Source: Oscillospiraceae bacterium | Lineage (GTDB): Bacteria; Bacillota; Clostridia; Oscillospirales; Oscillospiraceae | NCBI GenBank assembly: GCA_021771265.1 | Contig: JAETPK010000017.1 | Span: forward strand, 1 to 33,619 | Reading direction: 5' to 3' | Length of the DNA stretch: 33,619 nucleotides | In this document: piece by piece, positions 6,439-14,675 of the stretch | How the letters are laid out: every line of letters begins with the position of its first letter | Numbering within the stretch: position 1 is the first letter of the stretch | Notes under the pieces: model-generated | Database searches by the model: none | What the model was told of the DNA's origin: nothing | Seen by the model: only the letters and a program-made list of their open reading frames with translations | Program-made: the position numbers and the translations under genes

Positions 6439-7665
6439 ATGCAGATCTATGAGGAACTGAAGGCCCGTGGCCTGATCGCCCAGGTCACCGACGAGGAGGA
6501 GATCCGAAACCTGGTGAACAATGGCAAGGCCGTGTTCTATATCGGCTTTGACCCCACCGCCGACTCCCTCCATGTGGGTCACTTCATGGCCCTGTGCCTC
6601 ATGAAGCGGCTCCAGATGGCCGGCAACCGGCCCATCGCCCTCATCGGCGGCGGCACCGGCATGATCGGCGACCCCTCCGGCCGTACGGACATGCGCCAGA
6701 TGATGACCCCCGAGACCATCCAGCACAACTGCGACTGCTTCAAAAAGCAGATGGAGCGGTTCATCGAATTCGGCGAGGGCAAGGCCATGATGCTGAACAA
6801 CGCCGACTGGCTCATGAAGCTGAATTATGTGGACGTGCTGCGGGAGGTGGGCGCCTGCTTCTCCGTCAACAACATGCTGCGGGCCGAGTGCTATAAGCAG
6901 CGGATGGAAAAGGGCCTTTCCTTCCTGGAATTCAACTATATGATCATGCAGTCCTACGACTTTTACCACATGTTCCAGACCGTGGGCTGCAACATGCAGT
7001 TCGGCGGTGACGACCAGTGGAGCAATATGCTGGGTGGTACGGAGCTCATCCGCCGCAAGCTGGGCAAGGACGCCTACGCCATGACCATCACCCTGCTGCT
7101 GAACTCCGAGGGCAAGAAGATGGGCAAGACCGCCAGCGGCGCCGTGTGGCTGGACCCCAACAAGACCAGTCCCTTCGAGTTTTACCAGTACTGGCGGAAC
7201 GTGGGCGACGCGGATGTGCTCAAGTGCATCCGGATGCTGACCTTCCTGCCTTTAGAGCAGATCGACGAGATGGACAAGTGGGAGGGCAGCCAGCTGAACC
7301 AGGCCAAGGAGATCCTGGCCTACGAGCTGACGAAGCTGGTCCACGGCGAGGAGGAGGCCGAAAAGGCCCAGTCCGCTGCCCGGGCCCTGTTCGGCGGCAG
7401 CGGCGACAGCGCCCACATGCCCTGCACCGTCCTCTGCCAGGAGGATTTCACCGACGGGAAGATCGACGTGCTGACCCTGCTGGTCAAGTGCGGCCTGTGC
7501 GCCTCCCGGGGGGAGGCCCGGCGGCTGGTGCAGCAGGGAGGTGTCACCGTCTGCGGCGAGAAGGTGACGGATATTGAGAAGACCTTCTCCTGCGCCGACT
7601 GCAACGGCGACGGCGCCATCATCAAAAAAGGCAAGAAGGTCTATCACAAGGCCTACATGAAATAA
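6439..7665 (+). CDS. tyrS: Tyrosyl-tRNA synthetase
   Basis: A 408-residue class I synthetase that charges tRNA-Tyr. The HIGH motif is HVGH (residues 45-48) and the KMSKS loop is KMGKT (227-231). FYIGFDPTADSLHVGH, GGDDQWSN and the C-terminal S4 domain (CGLCASRGEARRLVQQGGV) complete the family plan. The start follows ACAGGAGAG. Expression is set by the tyrosine T-box immediately upstream. The 18-bp hairpin downstream may end the transcript. Confidence 0.97.
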   Translation: MQIYEELKARGLIAQVTDEEEIRNLVNNGKAVFYIGFDPTADSLHVGHFMALCLMKRLQMAGNRPIALIGGGTGMIGDPSGRTDMRQMMTPETIQHNCDCFKKQMERFIEFGEGKAMMLNNADWLMKLNYVDVLREVGACFSVNNMLRAECYKQRMEKGLSFLEFNYMIMQSYDFYHMFQTVGCNMQFGGDDQWSNMLGGTELIRRKLGKDAYAMTITLLLNSEGKKMGKTASGAVWLDPNKTSPFEFYQYWRNVGDADVLKCIRMLTFLPLEQIDEMDKWEGSQLNQAKEILAYELTKLVHGEEEAEKAQSAARALFGGSGDSAHMPCTVLCQEDFTDGKIDVLTLLVKCGLCASRGEARRLVQQGGVTVCGEKVTDIEKTFSCADCNGDGAIIKKGKKVYHKAYMK

Positions 7666-7746
7666 GAGTGGAGATTTGAGAGTGGAGAGTGAAGATATGG
7701 CATCTGGCCCCGCTGGACGGTCTCATGATCTCCACTCTCCACTCTT
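7666..7746. repeat. Palindromic element between tyrS and the ABC-F gene
   Basis: An 18-base arm (7679-7696) pairs with 7729-7746 with one mismatch. An extra partial copy of the arm (GAGTGGAGA) lies at 7666-7674. The 32-base interior contains CTGG/CCGCTGG elements. A short pyrimidine run follows, so it may double as the tyrS terminator. The repeated GAGTGGAGA unit suggests a miniature palindromic repeat; its sequence is unrelated to the AATTAGGAATT-type element elsewhere in the window. Confidence 0.55.
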
Positions 7747-7783
7747 TTATCTTGTTATTAATTACTGGCAAAGGAACGAAAAT

Positions 7784-9397
7784 ATGATCACAGTCAATGA
7801 CATCAGCATGAATTTCAGCGGACAGACGCTGTTCAAGCACGTGGACCTGAAATTCGTTCCCGGCAACTGCTACGGCATCATCGGCGCCAACGGCGCCGGT
7901 AAGTCCACCTTCCTGCGCATTCTCTCCGGCGACCTGGAGCCCACCACCGGCGAGGTCATCATCCCCAAGGAGGAGCGCATGTCCATCCTGAAGCAGGACC
8001 ACTTCCAGTACGACGCCTACTCCGTGCTGGACACCGTCATCATGGGCAACCAGCACCTGTATGACGTGATGAAGGAAAAGGACGCCCTGTACGAAAAGGA
8101 GGACTTCACCGACGAGGACGGCGTGAAGGCCAGCGAGCTGGAGGCGGAATTCGCCGAGATGGGCGGCTGGGAGGCCGAGAGCGACGTGAGCCGCCTGCTC
8201 CAGGGCCTGGGCCTGTCCAACGACATTTTGTACAGCGAGATGAGCAGCCTCACCGCCAAGGAAAAGGTGAAGGTGCTGCTGGCCCAGGCGCTGTTCGGCA
8301 AGCCGGACATCATCCTGCTGGACGAGCCCACCAACCACCTGGATATCCAGGCCATCGAGTGGCTGGAGGATTTCCTCATGGACTGCGAGGCCCTGACCCT
8401 GGTGGTCAGCCACGACCGCCACTTCCTGAACACCGTGTGCACCAGCATCGTGGATGTGGACTACGGCCAGATCAAGATGTACGTGGGCAACTACGAGTTC
8501 TGGTATGAGTCCAGCCAGATGGTCCAGCGGATGCTCCGGGACCAGAACCGGAAGAACGAGGAAAAGATCAAGGAATTGCAGCTGTTCATCCAGCGCTTCT
8601 CCGCCAATAAGTCCAAGAGCAAGCAGGCCACCGCCCGCCGGAAGCTCCTGGACAAGCTGACGGTGGAGGAGATGCCCGCCTCCTCCCGGCGGTATCCCTT
8701 CGTGGGCTTCAACATGGACCGGGAGCCGGGCAAGGAGATCTTGACGGTGGAGAACCTCTCCAAGACCGTGGACGGCCGGAAGGTGCTGGACAACGTCAGC
8801 TTCCGGGTGAACCGGGGGGAGAAGATCGCCTTCGTGGGAGAGGACGAGATCGCCAAGACCACCCTGTTTAAGATCGTCATGGGCGAGCTGGAGCCGGACG
8901 AGGGCAGCTACAAGTGGGGCACCACCATCACCACCAGCTACTTCCCCCTGGACAACTCCGCCTTTTTCAACGACTGCGATCTGAACCTGCTGGATTGGCT
9001 GGCCCAGTACACCGGCAGCTCGGCGGAGGAGAGCACGGAGTCCTTCAAGCGCTCCTTCCTGGGCCGGATGCTGTTCTCCGGCGACGATGTGTTCAAGCCG
9101 GTGAAGGTCCTCTCCGGCGGCGAGAAGGTCCGGTGCATGCTGTCCCGGATGATGCTGTTCGGCTCCAACGTGCTGGTGCTGGACCAGCCCACCAACCACC
9201 TGGACCTGGAGTCCATTACCGCCGTCAACAACGGCCTCATCGACTTTAAGGGCGTGGTGCTGTTTGCCAGCCACGACCACGAGTTCGTCCAGACCGTGGC
9301 CAACCGCATCATGGAATTTGAAAACGGCAGGCTCATCGACAAAATGGGCACCTACGAGGACTATATCGCATTCCGCCGGGGGCAAAACGCCGGTTGA
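7784..9397 (+). CDS. ABC-F ATPase, YkpA/YbiT type
   Basis: A 537-residue soluble protein with two ABC ATPase domains and no membrane segments, joined by a charged linker (about residues 245-315); ABC-F proteins act on the ribosome. NBD1 has Walker A GANGAGKST, a degenerate signature LTAKEKVKVLLAQAL and Walker B IILLDEPTNHLD. NBD2 has Walker A GEDEIAKTT, signature LSGGEKVRCMLSRM and Walker B LVLDQPTNHLD, with glutamine where the catalytic glutamate is expected. The ATG at 7784 is preferred: it matches the family start (MITVNDISMNF) and has AAAGGA upstream, whereas an upstream in-frame start lies inside the palindromic element. It could be a translation factor or a resistance protein. The YkpA-like layout favours a housekeeping role. 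Confidence 0.88.
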   Translation: MITVNDISMNFSGQTLFKHVDLKFVPGNCYGIIGANGAGKSTFLRILSGDLEPTTGEVIIPKEERMSILKQDHFQYDAYSVLDTVIMGNQHLYDVMKEKDALYEKEDFTDEDGVKASELEAEFAEMGGWEAESDVSRLLQGLGLSNDILYSEMSSLTAKEKVKVLLAQALFGKPDIILLDEPTNHLDIQAIEWLEDFLMDCEALTLVVSHDRHFLNTVCTSIVDVDYGQIKMYVGNYEFWYESSQMVQRMLRDQNRKNEEKIKELQLFIQRFSANKSKSKQATARRKLLDKLTVEEMPASSRRYPFVGFNMDREPGKEILTVENLSKTVDGRKVLDNVSFRVNRGEKIAFVGEDEIAKTTLFKIVMGELEPDEGSYKWGTTITTSYFPLDNSAFFNDCDLNLLDWLAQYTGSSAEESTESFKRSFLGRMLFSGDDVFKPVKVLSGGEKVRCMLSRMMLFGSNVLVLDQPTNHLDLESITAVNNGLIDFKGVVLFASHDHEFVQTVANRIMEFENGRLIDKMGTYEDYIAFRRGQNAG

Positions 9398-9421
9398 CAC
9401 GGTTTTGTAACCGGATTGTAG

Positions 9422-9450
9422 TTGACATAAAAAATTGCCATCCCTATACT
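9422..9450 (+). promoter_or_regulatory. Sigma-A promoter of the exported-protein gene
   Basis: A consensus TTGACA (9422-9427), a 17-base spacer and TATACT (9445-9450). The spacer and -10 lie within the 5' half of a terminator hairpin, so transcription should begin in the hairpin loop near 9457. Confidence 0.8.
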
Positions 9451-9481
9451 GTTCGTATAACAGTGTGGGGATGGTATTTTT
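9437..9481 (+). terminator. Terminator of the ABC-F gene, overlapping promoter and RBS of the next gene
   Basis: The outer stem is 9437-9444/9468-9475 and the inner stem 9448-9453/9459-9464, with T5 at 9477-9481. The 3' arm GGGGATGG also serves as the ribosome binding site of the gene starting at 9482, and the 5' arm lies within a promoter. Confidence 0.75.
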
Positions 9482-10603
9482 ATGGAACGGCGGCAGATTT
9501 TTGGAGCGTTGACCCTGTTGGCGGTGACGGCGGCGGTGGTCTTCGGGGCGGGGCCGGGGCCTGGGAAGGCACCGGAGGACCCGCCGGAGGGGGAGGCGGC
9601 GCGGATCCTGGCCGCCGGACCTGTGGCTCAAGTGGAGGGGGAGACCCGCTCCCCGGACGGGCGGTTCCAGGTCCAGGCGGTGGGAGCCAGCGGCCAATAT
9701 GTCAGCGGCGTTCAGCCGCCGGCGTCCCTCCAGGTAACGAACACGGAGACTGGGGCGGTGCTGTGGCAGGACCAGGGCTGGGCCACCCAGTCGGCCCTGT
9801 GGTCCCCGGATAGCCGGTATCTGGCGCTGGCCTACGGCGCCCGCACCTGGCAGTCGGTCCGGGTCATGGAGACGGACACCTGGACCGTCTGGGACTTCAC
9901 CCTGCCGGACGGCGGCGCCATCCCGGAATACACGTTCCTGCCGGAGGATTGGGGCGCGTGGCCGGAGGAGGACCGCCTGTTGGTGACGGTGGGCCGGGGC
10001 GGCGACGCTGGGGAGCGGCACACCTACGCCTGCGCCCTGGTCATGGACCAGGGCCGCCTGACCGGCGCGTCCAGGGAAGTGGTCCGGGAGACTCTGCCGG
10101 GGACCTATGATTTTGACCACGACGGCGGGCCGGAGACCGTGGAGCTGTGGACATATGCATATCCCACGGGAGGAGGGTCGGAGCTCTATGAGCTGTGCAT
10201 TTGGGATGGAGACCTGTGCTGGAAGGAGGAAGCGAGTGTCTCCCACGCCGGAGAGAATGCCGTGTACGCGCTGCAAGTGGATGGACAGGATCATCTATTG
10301 CGCTATGTGCCGTTTATGGGACAGGGGTACTGTTCGTATCATTACCAGCTGTTCTCTTTGAATGAAATGATGCAGCCAGTGATGCTCCGGGAGAACAGTG
10401 TGGAGTTTGATATCAATTGGAATTCTCCGTACCATAGCTTTGACACAGAAGCTGTGGCCGCGTTTTTGTATGAAATACACGGCTTGCTGGATGACGCTGA
10501 GTCCCTGATCGACACCACTTGGGGCGAACTGTACATCGGAGATGTGGACTATCGGGATCTGGATGATATCGAGTCGTGTCTGCGGGCTATGGAACAGACA
10601 TAA
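9482..10603 (+). CDS. Exported protein with beta-propeller-like repeats, function unknown
   Basis: 373 residues. The N-terminus (MERRQIFGALTLLAVTAAVVFGAG) is a signal peptide or membrane anchor. The mature part has WD40/TolB-like blade sequences (TRSPDGRFQVQAVG and ALWSPDSRYLALAYG) and a calcium-loop-like DFDHDGGPETVELWTY, as in FG-GAP/EF-type repeats. The C-terminal 60 residues are more helical and polar. No catalytic motif is recognised. The ATG lies directly after a T-run and uses GGGGATGG as ribosome binding site. The last third looks less GC-rich than the start. The gene has its own promoter and terminator, so it is probably monocistronic. Confidence 0.7.
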   Translation: MERRQIFGALTLLAVTAAVVFGAGPGPGKAPEDPPEGEAARILAAGPVAQVEGETRSPDGRFQVQAVGASGQYVSGVQPPASLQVTNTETGAVLWQDQGWATQSALWSPDSRYLALAYGARTWQSVRVMETDTWTVWDFTLPDGGAIPEYTFLPEDWGAWPEEDRLLVTVGRGGDAGERHTYACALVMDQGRLTGASREVVRETLPGTYDFDHDGGPETVELWTYAYPTGGGSELYELCIWDGDLCWKEEASVSHAGENAVYALQVDGQDHLLRYVPFMGQGYCSYHYQLFSLNEMMQPVMLRENSVEFDINWNSPYHSFDTEAVAAFLYEIHGLLDDAESLIDTTWGELYIGDVDYRDLDDIESCLRAMEQT

Positions 10604-10608
10604 ACAGC

Positions 10609-10638
10609 GCCGCCCGGGGAGACCCGGGCGGCATTTTT
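10609..10638. terminator. Terminator between convergent exported-protein gene and dapA
   Basis: A perfect 10-bp stem 10609-10618/10623-10632 with a GAGA loop is followed by ATTTTT on the plus strand. The T-run overlaps the dapA stop codon. The minus-strand side has only a weak T-run. Confidence 0.85.
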
Positions 10639-11528
10639 CACGCGCCCATCAGCTCATACCGCGCCAGCGTCTGCCGGATGCGCTCCCGGTTGGCGGGGGA
10701 GGGCTCGCACAGGGGCAGCCGCAGGGCCCCCGCCTCCAGGCCCATGAGATTCAGGGCGGTTTTCACCGGGATGGGATTCACCTCGCAGAACAGGGCGTCG
10801 CACAGCTCCTTCAGCTCCAATTGCAGGGCGCCGGCGGCGGCAAAGTCGTTGGACAGGCACAGGGATACCAGCCGGTGCATGGCCTCCGGCACCACGTTGG
10901 CCGCCACGGAGACAACGCCCACGCCCCCCAGGGCGCAGATGGGCACCGTCTGGTCATCGTTGCCGGACCAGATGGAAAAGTCCGCCGGGCAGAGGTTCCG
11001 GGTCCGCTGGACGGCGCCCAGGTCGCCGCCGGCCTCCTTGACGCCGTTGACGTTGGGGTGCTTCGCCAGGGCGGCGTATGTCTCCGGCGCGATGGTGACG
11101 CCGGTGCGGGAGGGCACGTCGTACAGGATGATGGGCACCGTCACCGCGTCGGCAATGACGCCGAAGTGGCGGATGAGGCCCGTCTGGCTGGCCTTGTTGT
11201 AATAGGGCGTCACCACCAGCAGACCGTCCGCTCCGGCCCGCTCCGCGTCCCGGCTGAGGGCCAGGGCGTTTTCCGTGGAGTTGGAGCCGCTGCCGGCGAT
11301 GACCGGCACCCGGCCGTCCACGTGCTCCACGCAGTACTCAATGGTCCGCATCCGCTCCCGGTAGGTCATGGTGGCGGCCTCGCCGGTGGTGCCGCAGACG
11401 ATGACGGCGTCGGTGCCGCCGGAGAGCTGAAAGTCCAGCAGCCGCCCCAGGGCGTCCAGATCCACGGTCTCCCGGTTGAAGGGCGTGACGATGGCCACGC
11501 CGGAGCCTGTAAAGATGGGCTGTTTCAT
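10638..11528 (-). CDS. dapA: 4-hydroxy-tetrahydrodipicolinate synthase
   Basis: A 296-residue TIM-barrel enzyme condensing pyruvate with aspartate semialdehyde in diaminopimelate/lysine synthesis. Visible family features: CGTTGE (residues 45-50), YDVPSRTG with Tyr136 and Arg141, and the Schiff-base lysine in GVKEAGG (Lys164). The ATG at 11528 is chosen because AAAGGAG lies seven bases upstream; a TTG six codons earlier would include that site. It lies downstream of asd on the same strand, whose product is its substrate, but a 24-bp hairpin and a palindromic repeat separate them. No clear separate promoter is visible. Confidence 0.95.
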   Translation of the reverse strand: MKQPIFTGSGVAIVTPFNRETVDLDALGRLLDFQLSGGTDAVIVCGTTGEAATMTYRERMRTIEYCVEHVDGRVPVIAGSGSNSTENALALSRDAERAGADGLLVVTPYYNKASQTGLIRHFGVIADAVTVPIILYDVPSRTGVTIAPETYAALAKHPNVNGVKEAGGDLGAVQRTRNLCPADFSIWSGNDDQTVPICALGGVGVVSVAANVVPEAMHRLVSLCLSNDFAAAGALQLELKELCDALFCEVNPIPVKTALNLMGLEAGALRLPLCEPSPANRERIRQTLARYELMGA

Positions 11529-11544
11529 GAAAACACTCCTTTTC

Positions 11545-11656
11545 AATTAGAAATTAGGAATTAGAAATTTTGGTGTCCGGCAAAGCTGGAGAAATTCAAA
11601 TCATTCCGCCCGTGGCGGAATTCCGCAATTCCTCATTTCTCATTCCTAATTCCTCA
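11545..11656. repeat. Palindromic mini-element, copy A
   Basis: A 112-bp element with outer arms built of AATTAGGAATT-type units (left 11545-11569, right about 11626-11656 ending TCCTAATTCCTCA). It has two inner hairpins: 11576-11581/11585-11590 and 11603-11610/11614-11621. The interior AAATTCAAATCATTCCGCC is identical to copy B at 22118-22227. The left end is slightly shorter than in copy B. It lies between asd and dapA, just upstream of the dapA ribosome binding site. Confidence 0.8.
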
Positions 11657-11708
11657 TTTACGAAAGAAACGGCTTGCCGCTGCTGCGGCAGGCCGTTTCT
11701 TTCGTAAA
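11657..11708. terminator. 24-bp hairpin after asd, probable terminator
   Basis: Arms 11657-11680 and 11685-11708 pair over 24 bp with one G:U and a TGCT loop. The arms end in TTTACGAAAGAAA/TTTCTTTCGTAAA, so each strand carries a T-rich 3' arm. It starts nine bases beyond the asd stop on the minus strand and separates asd from dapA. Confidence 0.75.
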
Positions 11709-11716
11709 ACGCGGAT

Positions 11717-12799
11717 TCAGATGTACCCCTTGGCGCACAGCAGCTCCGCCAGAAGCACGGCGCCGCCGGCGGCGCCCCGGAGGGTGTTGTGGCTGAGGCA
11801 GACGAACTTGTAATCGTACTGGGTGTCAGGCCGCAGGCGGCCGATGGACACGGCCATGCCGTGCTCCAGCATCCGGTCCAGCTTTGTCTGGGGACGGTTC
11901 TCCTCCTCAAAATAGTGGAGGAACTGCTGGGGGGCGGAGGGGAGGCCCAGCTCCTGGGCGGGGCCACGGAAGGCGGCCCAGTCGGCCTTGATCTGCTCCA
12001 TGGAGGGCTTACAGCCATCCTGGAACTTCATGAACACGGCGGCCATGTGGCCGTCCTGGCAGGCCACCCGGAAGCACTGGGCGGTGATGGAGGGGCCGTC
12101 GGCCTTGACAATTTTGCCGTCCTCAATATGGCCCCACAGCTTCAGGGGCTCCTGCTCGCTCTTTTCCTCCTCGCCGCCGATGAAGGGGATGCAGTTATCC
12201 ACCATTTCCGGCCAGCGGGCAAAGGTCTTGCCGGCGCCGGAGATGGCCTGGTACGTGCACACCAGCGCCCGCTCAAGGCCGTACTTTTTCAGGGGGTGCA
12301 GGGCGGGGACATAGCTCTGGAGAGAGCAGTTGGACTTCACGGCGATGAAGCCCCGCTTCGTGCCCAGGCGCCGGCGCTGGGCGTCGATGACGGCGATGTG
12401 GTCGGCGTTGATCTCCGGCACCACCATGGGCACGTCGTCCGTCCAGCGGTGGGCGGAGTTGTTGGAGACGATGGGGCATTCCAGCCTGGCGTATTTCTCC
12501 TCCAGGGCCCGGATGTCCTCCTTCTTCATATCCACGGCGCAGAAGCAGAAGTCCACCATGGCGGCCAGCTTTTCCGCGTCGGCCTCGGCGTCCAGGACCA
12601 CCAGCTTCTTCGCCTCCTCCGGCAGGGGAACGTCCAGGGCCCAGCGGCCCTCCACGGCCTCCTCGTAGGGCTTGCCGGCGCTGCGGGCGCTGGCGGCCAG
12701 GGCGGTCAGCTGGAACCAGGGGTGATGTTCCATCAGGGTGATGAAGCGCTGGCCCACCATGCCGGTGCAGCCGATGATGCCGACTTTGTATTGTTTCAT
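11717..12799 (-). CDS. asd: Aspartate-semialdehyde dehydrogenase, archaeal/fungal type
   Basis: 360 residues, the length of the archaeal/fungal-type Asd. It reduces aspartyl phosphate with NADPH to aspartate semialdehyde, the branch-point substrate of DapA. The N-terminal nucleotide-binding loop is GIIGCTGMVGQRF. The catalytic cysteine lies in KSNCSLQ (Cys158), and a conserved histidine in QDGHMAAVF (His251). ISGAGKTF and GGEEEKSEQEPLKLWG are typical of the family. The ATG follows AGGAGG at the ideal distance. It is the upstream gene of the asd-dapA pair on the minus strand. Confidence 0.95.
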   Translation of the reverse strand: MKQYKVGIIGCTGMVGQRFITLMEHHPWFQLTALAASARSAGKPYEEAVEGRWALDVPLPEEAKKLVVLDAEADAEKLAAMVDFCFCAVDMKKEDIRALEEKYARLECPIVSNNSAHRWTDDVPMVVPEINADHIAVIDAQRRRLGTKRGFIAVKSNCSLQSYVPALHPLKKYGLERALVCTYQAISGAGKTFARWPEMVDNCIPFIGGEEEKSEQEPLKLWGHIEDGKIVKADGPSITAQCFRVACQDGHMAAVFMKFQDGCKPSMEQIKADWAAFRGPAQELGLPSAPQQFLHYFEEENRPQTKLDRMLEHGMAVSIGRLRPDTQYDYKFVCLSHNTLRGAAGGAVLLAELLCAKGYI

Positions 12800-12849
12800 G
12801 ATCGTTTCCTCCTGGGAGGGGGCGCCCGGGGACGCTCCGTCGATTTTGG

Positions 12850-12878
12850 TTGAATGTGCCGCGAAATTGTACTATAAT
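12850..12878 (+). promoter_or_regulatory. Promoter upstream of the SpoIID-like gene
   Basis: TTGAAT (12850-12855), 17-base spacer, TATAAT (12873-12878), in the AT-rich gap between divergent asd and the SpoIID-like gene. Predicted start near 12885 gives a leader of about 100 bases. It looks sigma-A-like, not an obvious sigma-E promoter. Confidence 0.65.
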
Positions 12879-12984
12879 ATCTTCTATTAGGGAAAAAACT
12901 TACTTGTACATCTGGGACGGACATTTGTATGTATGATAGCACACTTTCGCGTGACCGTCAACGCCGGGACCATAGGGAGGATGC

Positions 12985-14661
12985 ATGAAAAAAAGACTGA
13001 TGGCGCTGCTGGGCGTTGTGACATTTTTTACATTGACGGCCGTTTCCGCCGCCGCGGCGGAGCGGGACACCCTGCGGGTGGGCCTGCGGTACGGGTCCAC
13101 CGCCCTGTTTTCCGCCAATCTGGAAAACGCGGTGGGGGAGGGCTATGAATTCGGCTACTTTGAGGACGGGCGGGATTTCGTGGCCCTGGGCTGGACGGAG
13201 GAAACGTGTATTTCCATGACCGCCGCAGGCACAATATATGTGGATGGCGCCGGTAATTATTCCTCCGTCGGCGGGAGAGAGGTCATGGGCCCCTGGCACG
13301 CGCAGCTGTACGGGACCTATGACGATTATGACGAATGTGCCGAGGAGGCCTGGGACCTGGGGGGCTGGCCCGCCTATATCGACGGGGAGTTCGTGGTGCG
13401 GTACGGCTGCTACGAATCCCGGGGAGAGGCGGAGGACGCCTTGGAGGACCTGGGCATGGACGGTGAGGCGGTAAGATCCTCCTCCGCCGGCGTGCTGGTG
13501 ACCCGGACCCGCACCACCGATGTGCTGTTTGAGTTCCAAAACGGCTGGGACCTGCCCCTGGGCGTCATGCCCCAGGCGGGACGGCGGGAGGAGCCTGTCA
13601 CCTGGTTCAAGGGCTACAAGTACAAGGGCGGCTTTGAATATGTCCGCCCCAGCGGCGGAGACCTGTGGGTCATCAACGTGGTGGACCTGGAGGACTATGT
13701 GAAGGGCGTGGTGCCCTACGAGATGAACGGCGACTGGCCCCTGGCCGCGCTGGAGGCCCAGGCGGTATGCGCCCGAACCTTCGCCTGCCGCAATACGAAG
13801 CACCAGAGCTACGATTTCGATGTGTGCAGCGGCACCTGCTGCCAGGTGTACAACGGCACCAACACCGCCACGGAGCGCTCCGACGAGGCGGTGGACAACA
13901 CGGAGGGGGAGTGCCTGTACTACGACGGGGCTCTCATTGAGGCGGTGTACCACTCCTCCAACGGCGGCGCCACCGAGGACGCGGAAAACGTCTGGGGGGG
14001 CCGGGTGCCCTATCTGGTGGGGAAGGAGGACCCCTATGAGGCGCTGACCTCCATTCCCAATTACAACTGGTCCGTCACCTATACGGCGGACCAGCTGACG
14101 TGGATTTTGCAGCAGAAAAACTATGACATCGGCCAGGTGGAGAACGTCTACGTCTCCGCCGTCACCGACATGGGCAATGTAGCCGCCGTCACGTTCGTGG
14201 ATACCAGGGGGAAGACCCTGACGGTGAAGGGCGACGCCGCCCGCACCGTGTTTTACAGCAGCACGTATCAAAAATCCGTCCCCAGCATGCGCTTTACCAT
14301 CAGCGGCGGCGAGGGCGGCGAGACCGTGGTGGTGTCCGGCGGCAGCTTCTATGTGAACGGCTCCAAGAAGCTCTCCACCCTGAAAGGGGCCGTGGCCATC
14401 GCCGCCGGCGGGAAAACGACCACCCTGTCCGGCGGGGATCAGTACGTCATCACCGCTGACGGCGTGGAAAAGCGCTCCGCCGGCACTGTTACCCGCCGGA
14501 CAGGCGTTACCTCCGGCAGCGGTGACAGCTTTACCATCACCGGCACCGGCAGCGGCCACAACGTGGGCCTCAGCCAGTACGGCGCCCGGGCCATGGCGGA
14601 GGACGGATACAGCTACGACGAGATCTTGGAGTTTTACTATACGGATACCACCATCAAGTGA
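12985..14661 (+). CDS. SpoIID/LytB-domain exported peptidoglycan lytic protein
   Basis: 558 residues with a signal peptide ([25 protein letters not shown]). A SPOR-like segment follows (about residues 110-155, [30 protein letters not shown]). The SpoIID domain begins near residue 215: [33 protein letters not shown], with the catalytic glutamate in PYEM (Glu246), then [17 protein letters not shown] and the C-terminal [20 protein letters not shown]. SpoIID-type enzymes are lytic transglycosylases that cut denuded glycan strands during engulfment. An insert of about 100 residues, rich in Gly/Ser/Thr, precedes the last motif. A growth-phase LytB-like role is possible given the sigma-A-like promoter. 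AGGGAGG precedes the ATG. queA starts just beyond its end. Confidence 0.88.
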   Translation: MKKRLMALLGVVTFFTLTAVSAAAAERDTLRVGLRYGSTALFSANLENAVGEGYEFGYFEDGRDFVALGWTEETCISMTAAGTIYVDGAGNYSSVGGREVMGPWHAQLYGTYDDYDECAEEAWDLGGWPAYIDGEFVVRYGCYESRGEAEDALEDLGMDGEAVRSSSAGVLVTRTRTTDVLFEFQNGWDLPLGVMPQAGRREEPVTWFKGYKYKGGFEYVRPSGGDLWVINVVDLEDYVKGVVPYEMNGDWPLAALEAQAVCARTFACRNTKHQSYDFDVCSGTCCQVYNGTNTATERSDEAVDNTEGECLYYDGALIEAVYHSSNGGATEDAENVWGGRVPYLVGKEDPYEALTSIPNYNWSVTYTADQLTWILQQKNYDIGQVENVYVSAVTDMGNVAAVTFVDTRGKTLTVKGDAARTVFYSSTYQKSVPSMRFTISGGEGGETVVVSGGSFYVNGSKKLSTLKGAVAIAAGGKTTTLSGGDQYVITADGVEKRSAGTVTRRTGVTSGSGDSFTITGTGSGHNVGLSQYGARAMAEDGYSYDEILEFYYTDTTIK

Positions 14662-14675
14662 GGGACATGACCGAT

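Noticed and set aside
7676-7783. Earlier in-frame start for the ABC-F protein
   Set aside because: The extension is encoded by a palindromic element and does not match the family N-terminus.
7622-10294. 890-codon open frame on the minus strand
   Set aside because: It runs antisense to tyrS, the ABC-F gene and the exported-protein gene. The product is a His/Val/Gln/Leu-rich antisense of GC-rich codons with no recognisable domain and no ribosome binding site.
10542-11564. 340-codon plus-strand open frame across dapA
   Set aside because: Antisense shadow crossing a terminator; DapA on the minus strand is complete.
11789-12853. 354-codon plus-strand open frame across asd
   Set aside because: Antisense shadow; Asd on the minus strand is complete with its catalytic residues.
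12958-14559. 533-codon minus-strand open frame opposite the SpoIID-like gene
   Set aside because: Low-complexity Gly/His/Val antisense product; the plus strand has signal peptide, promoter, ribosome binding site and SpoIID motifs.
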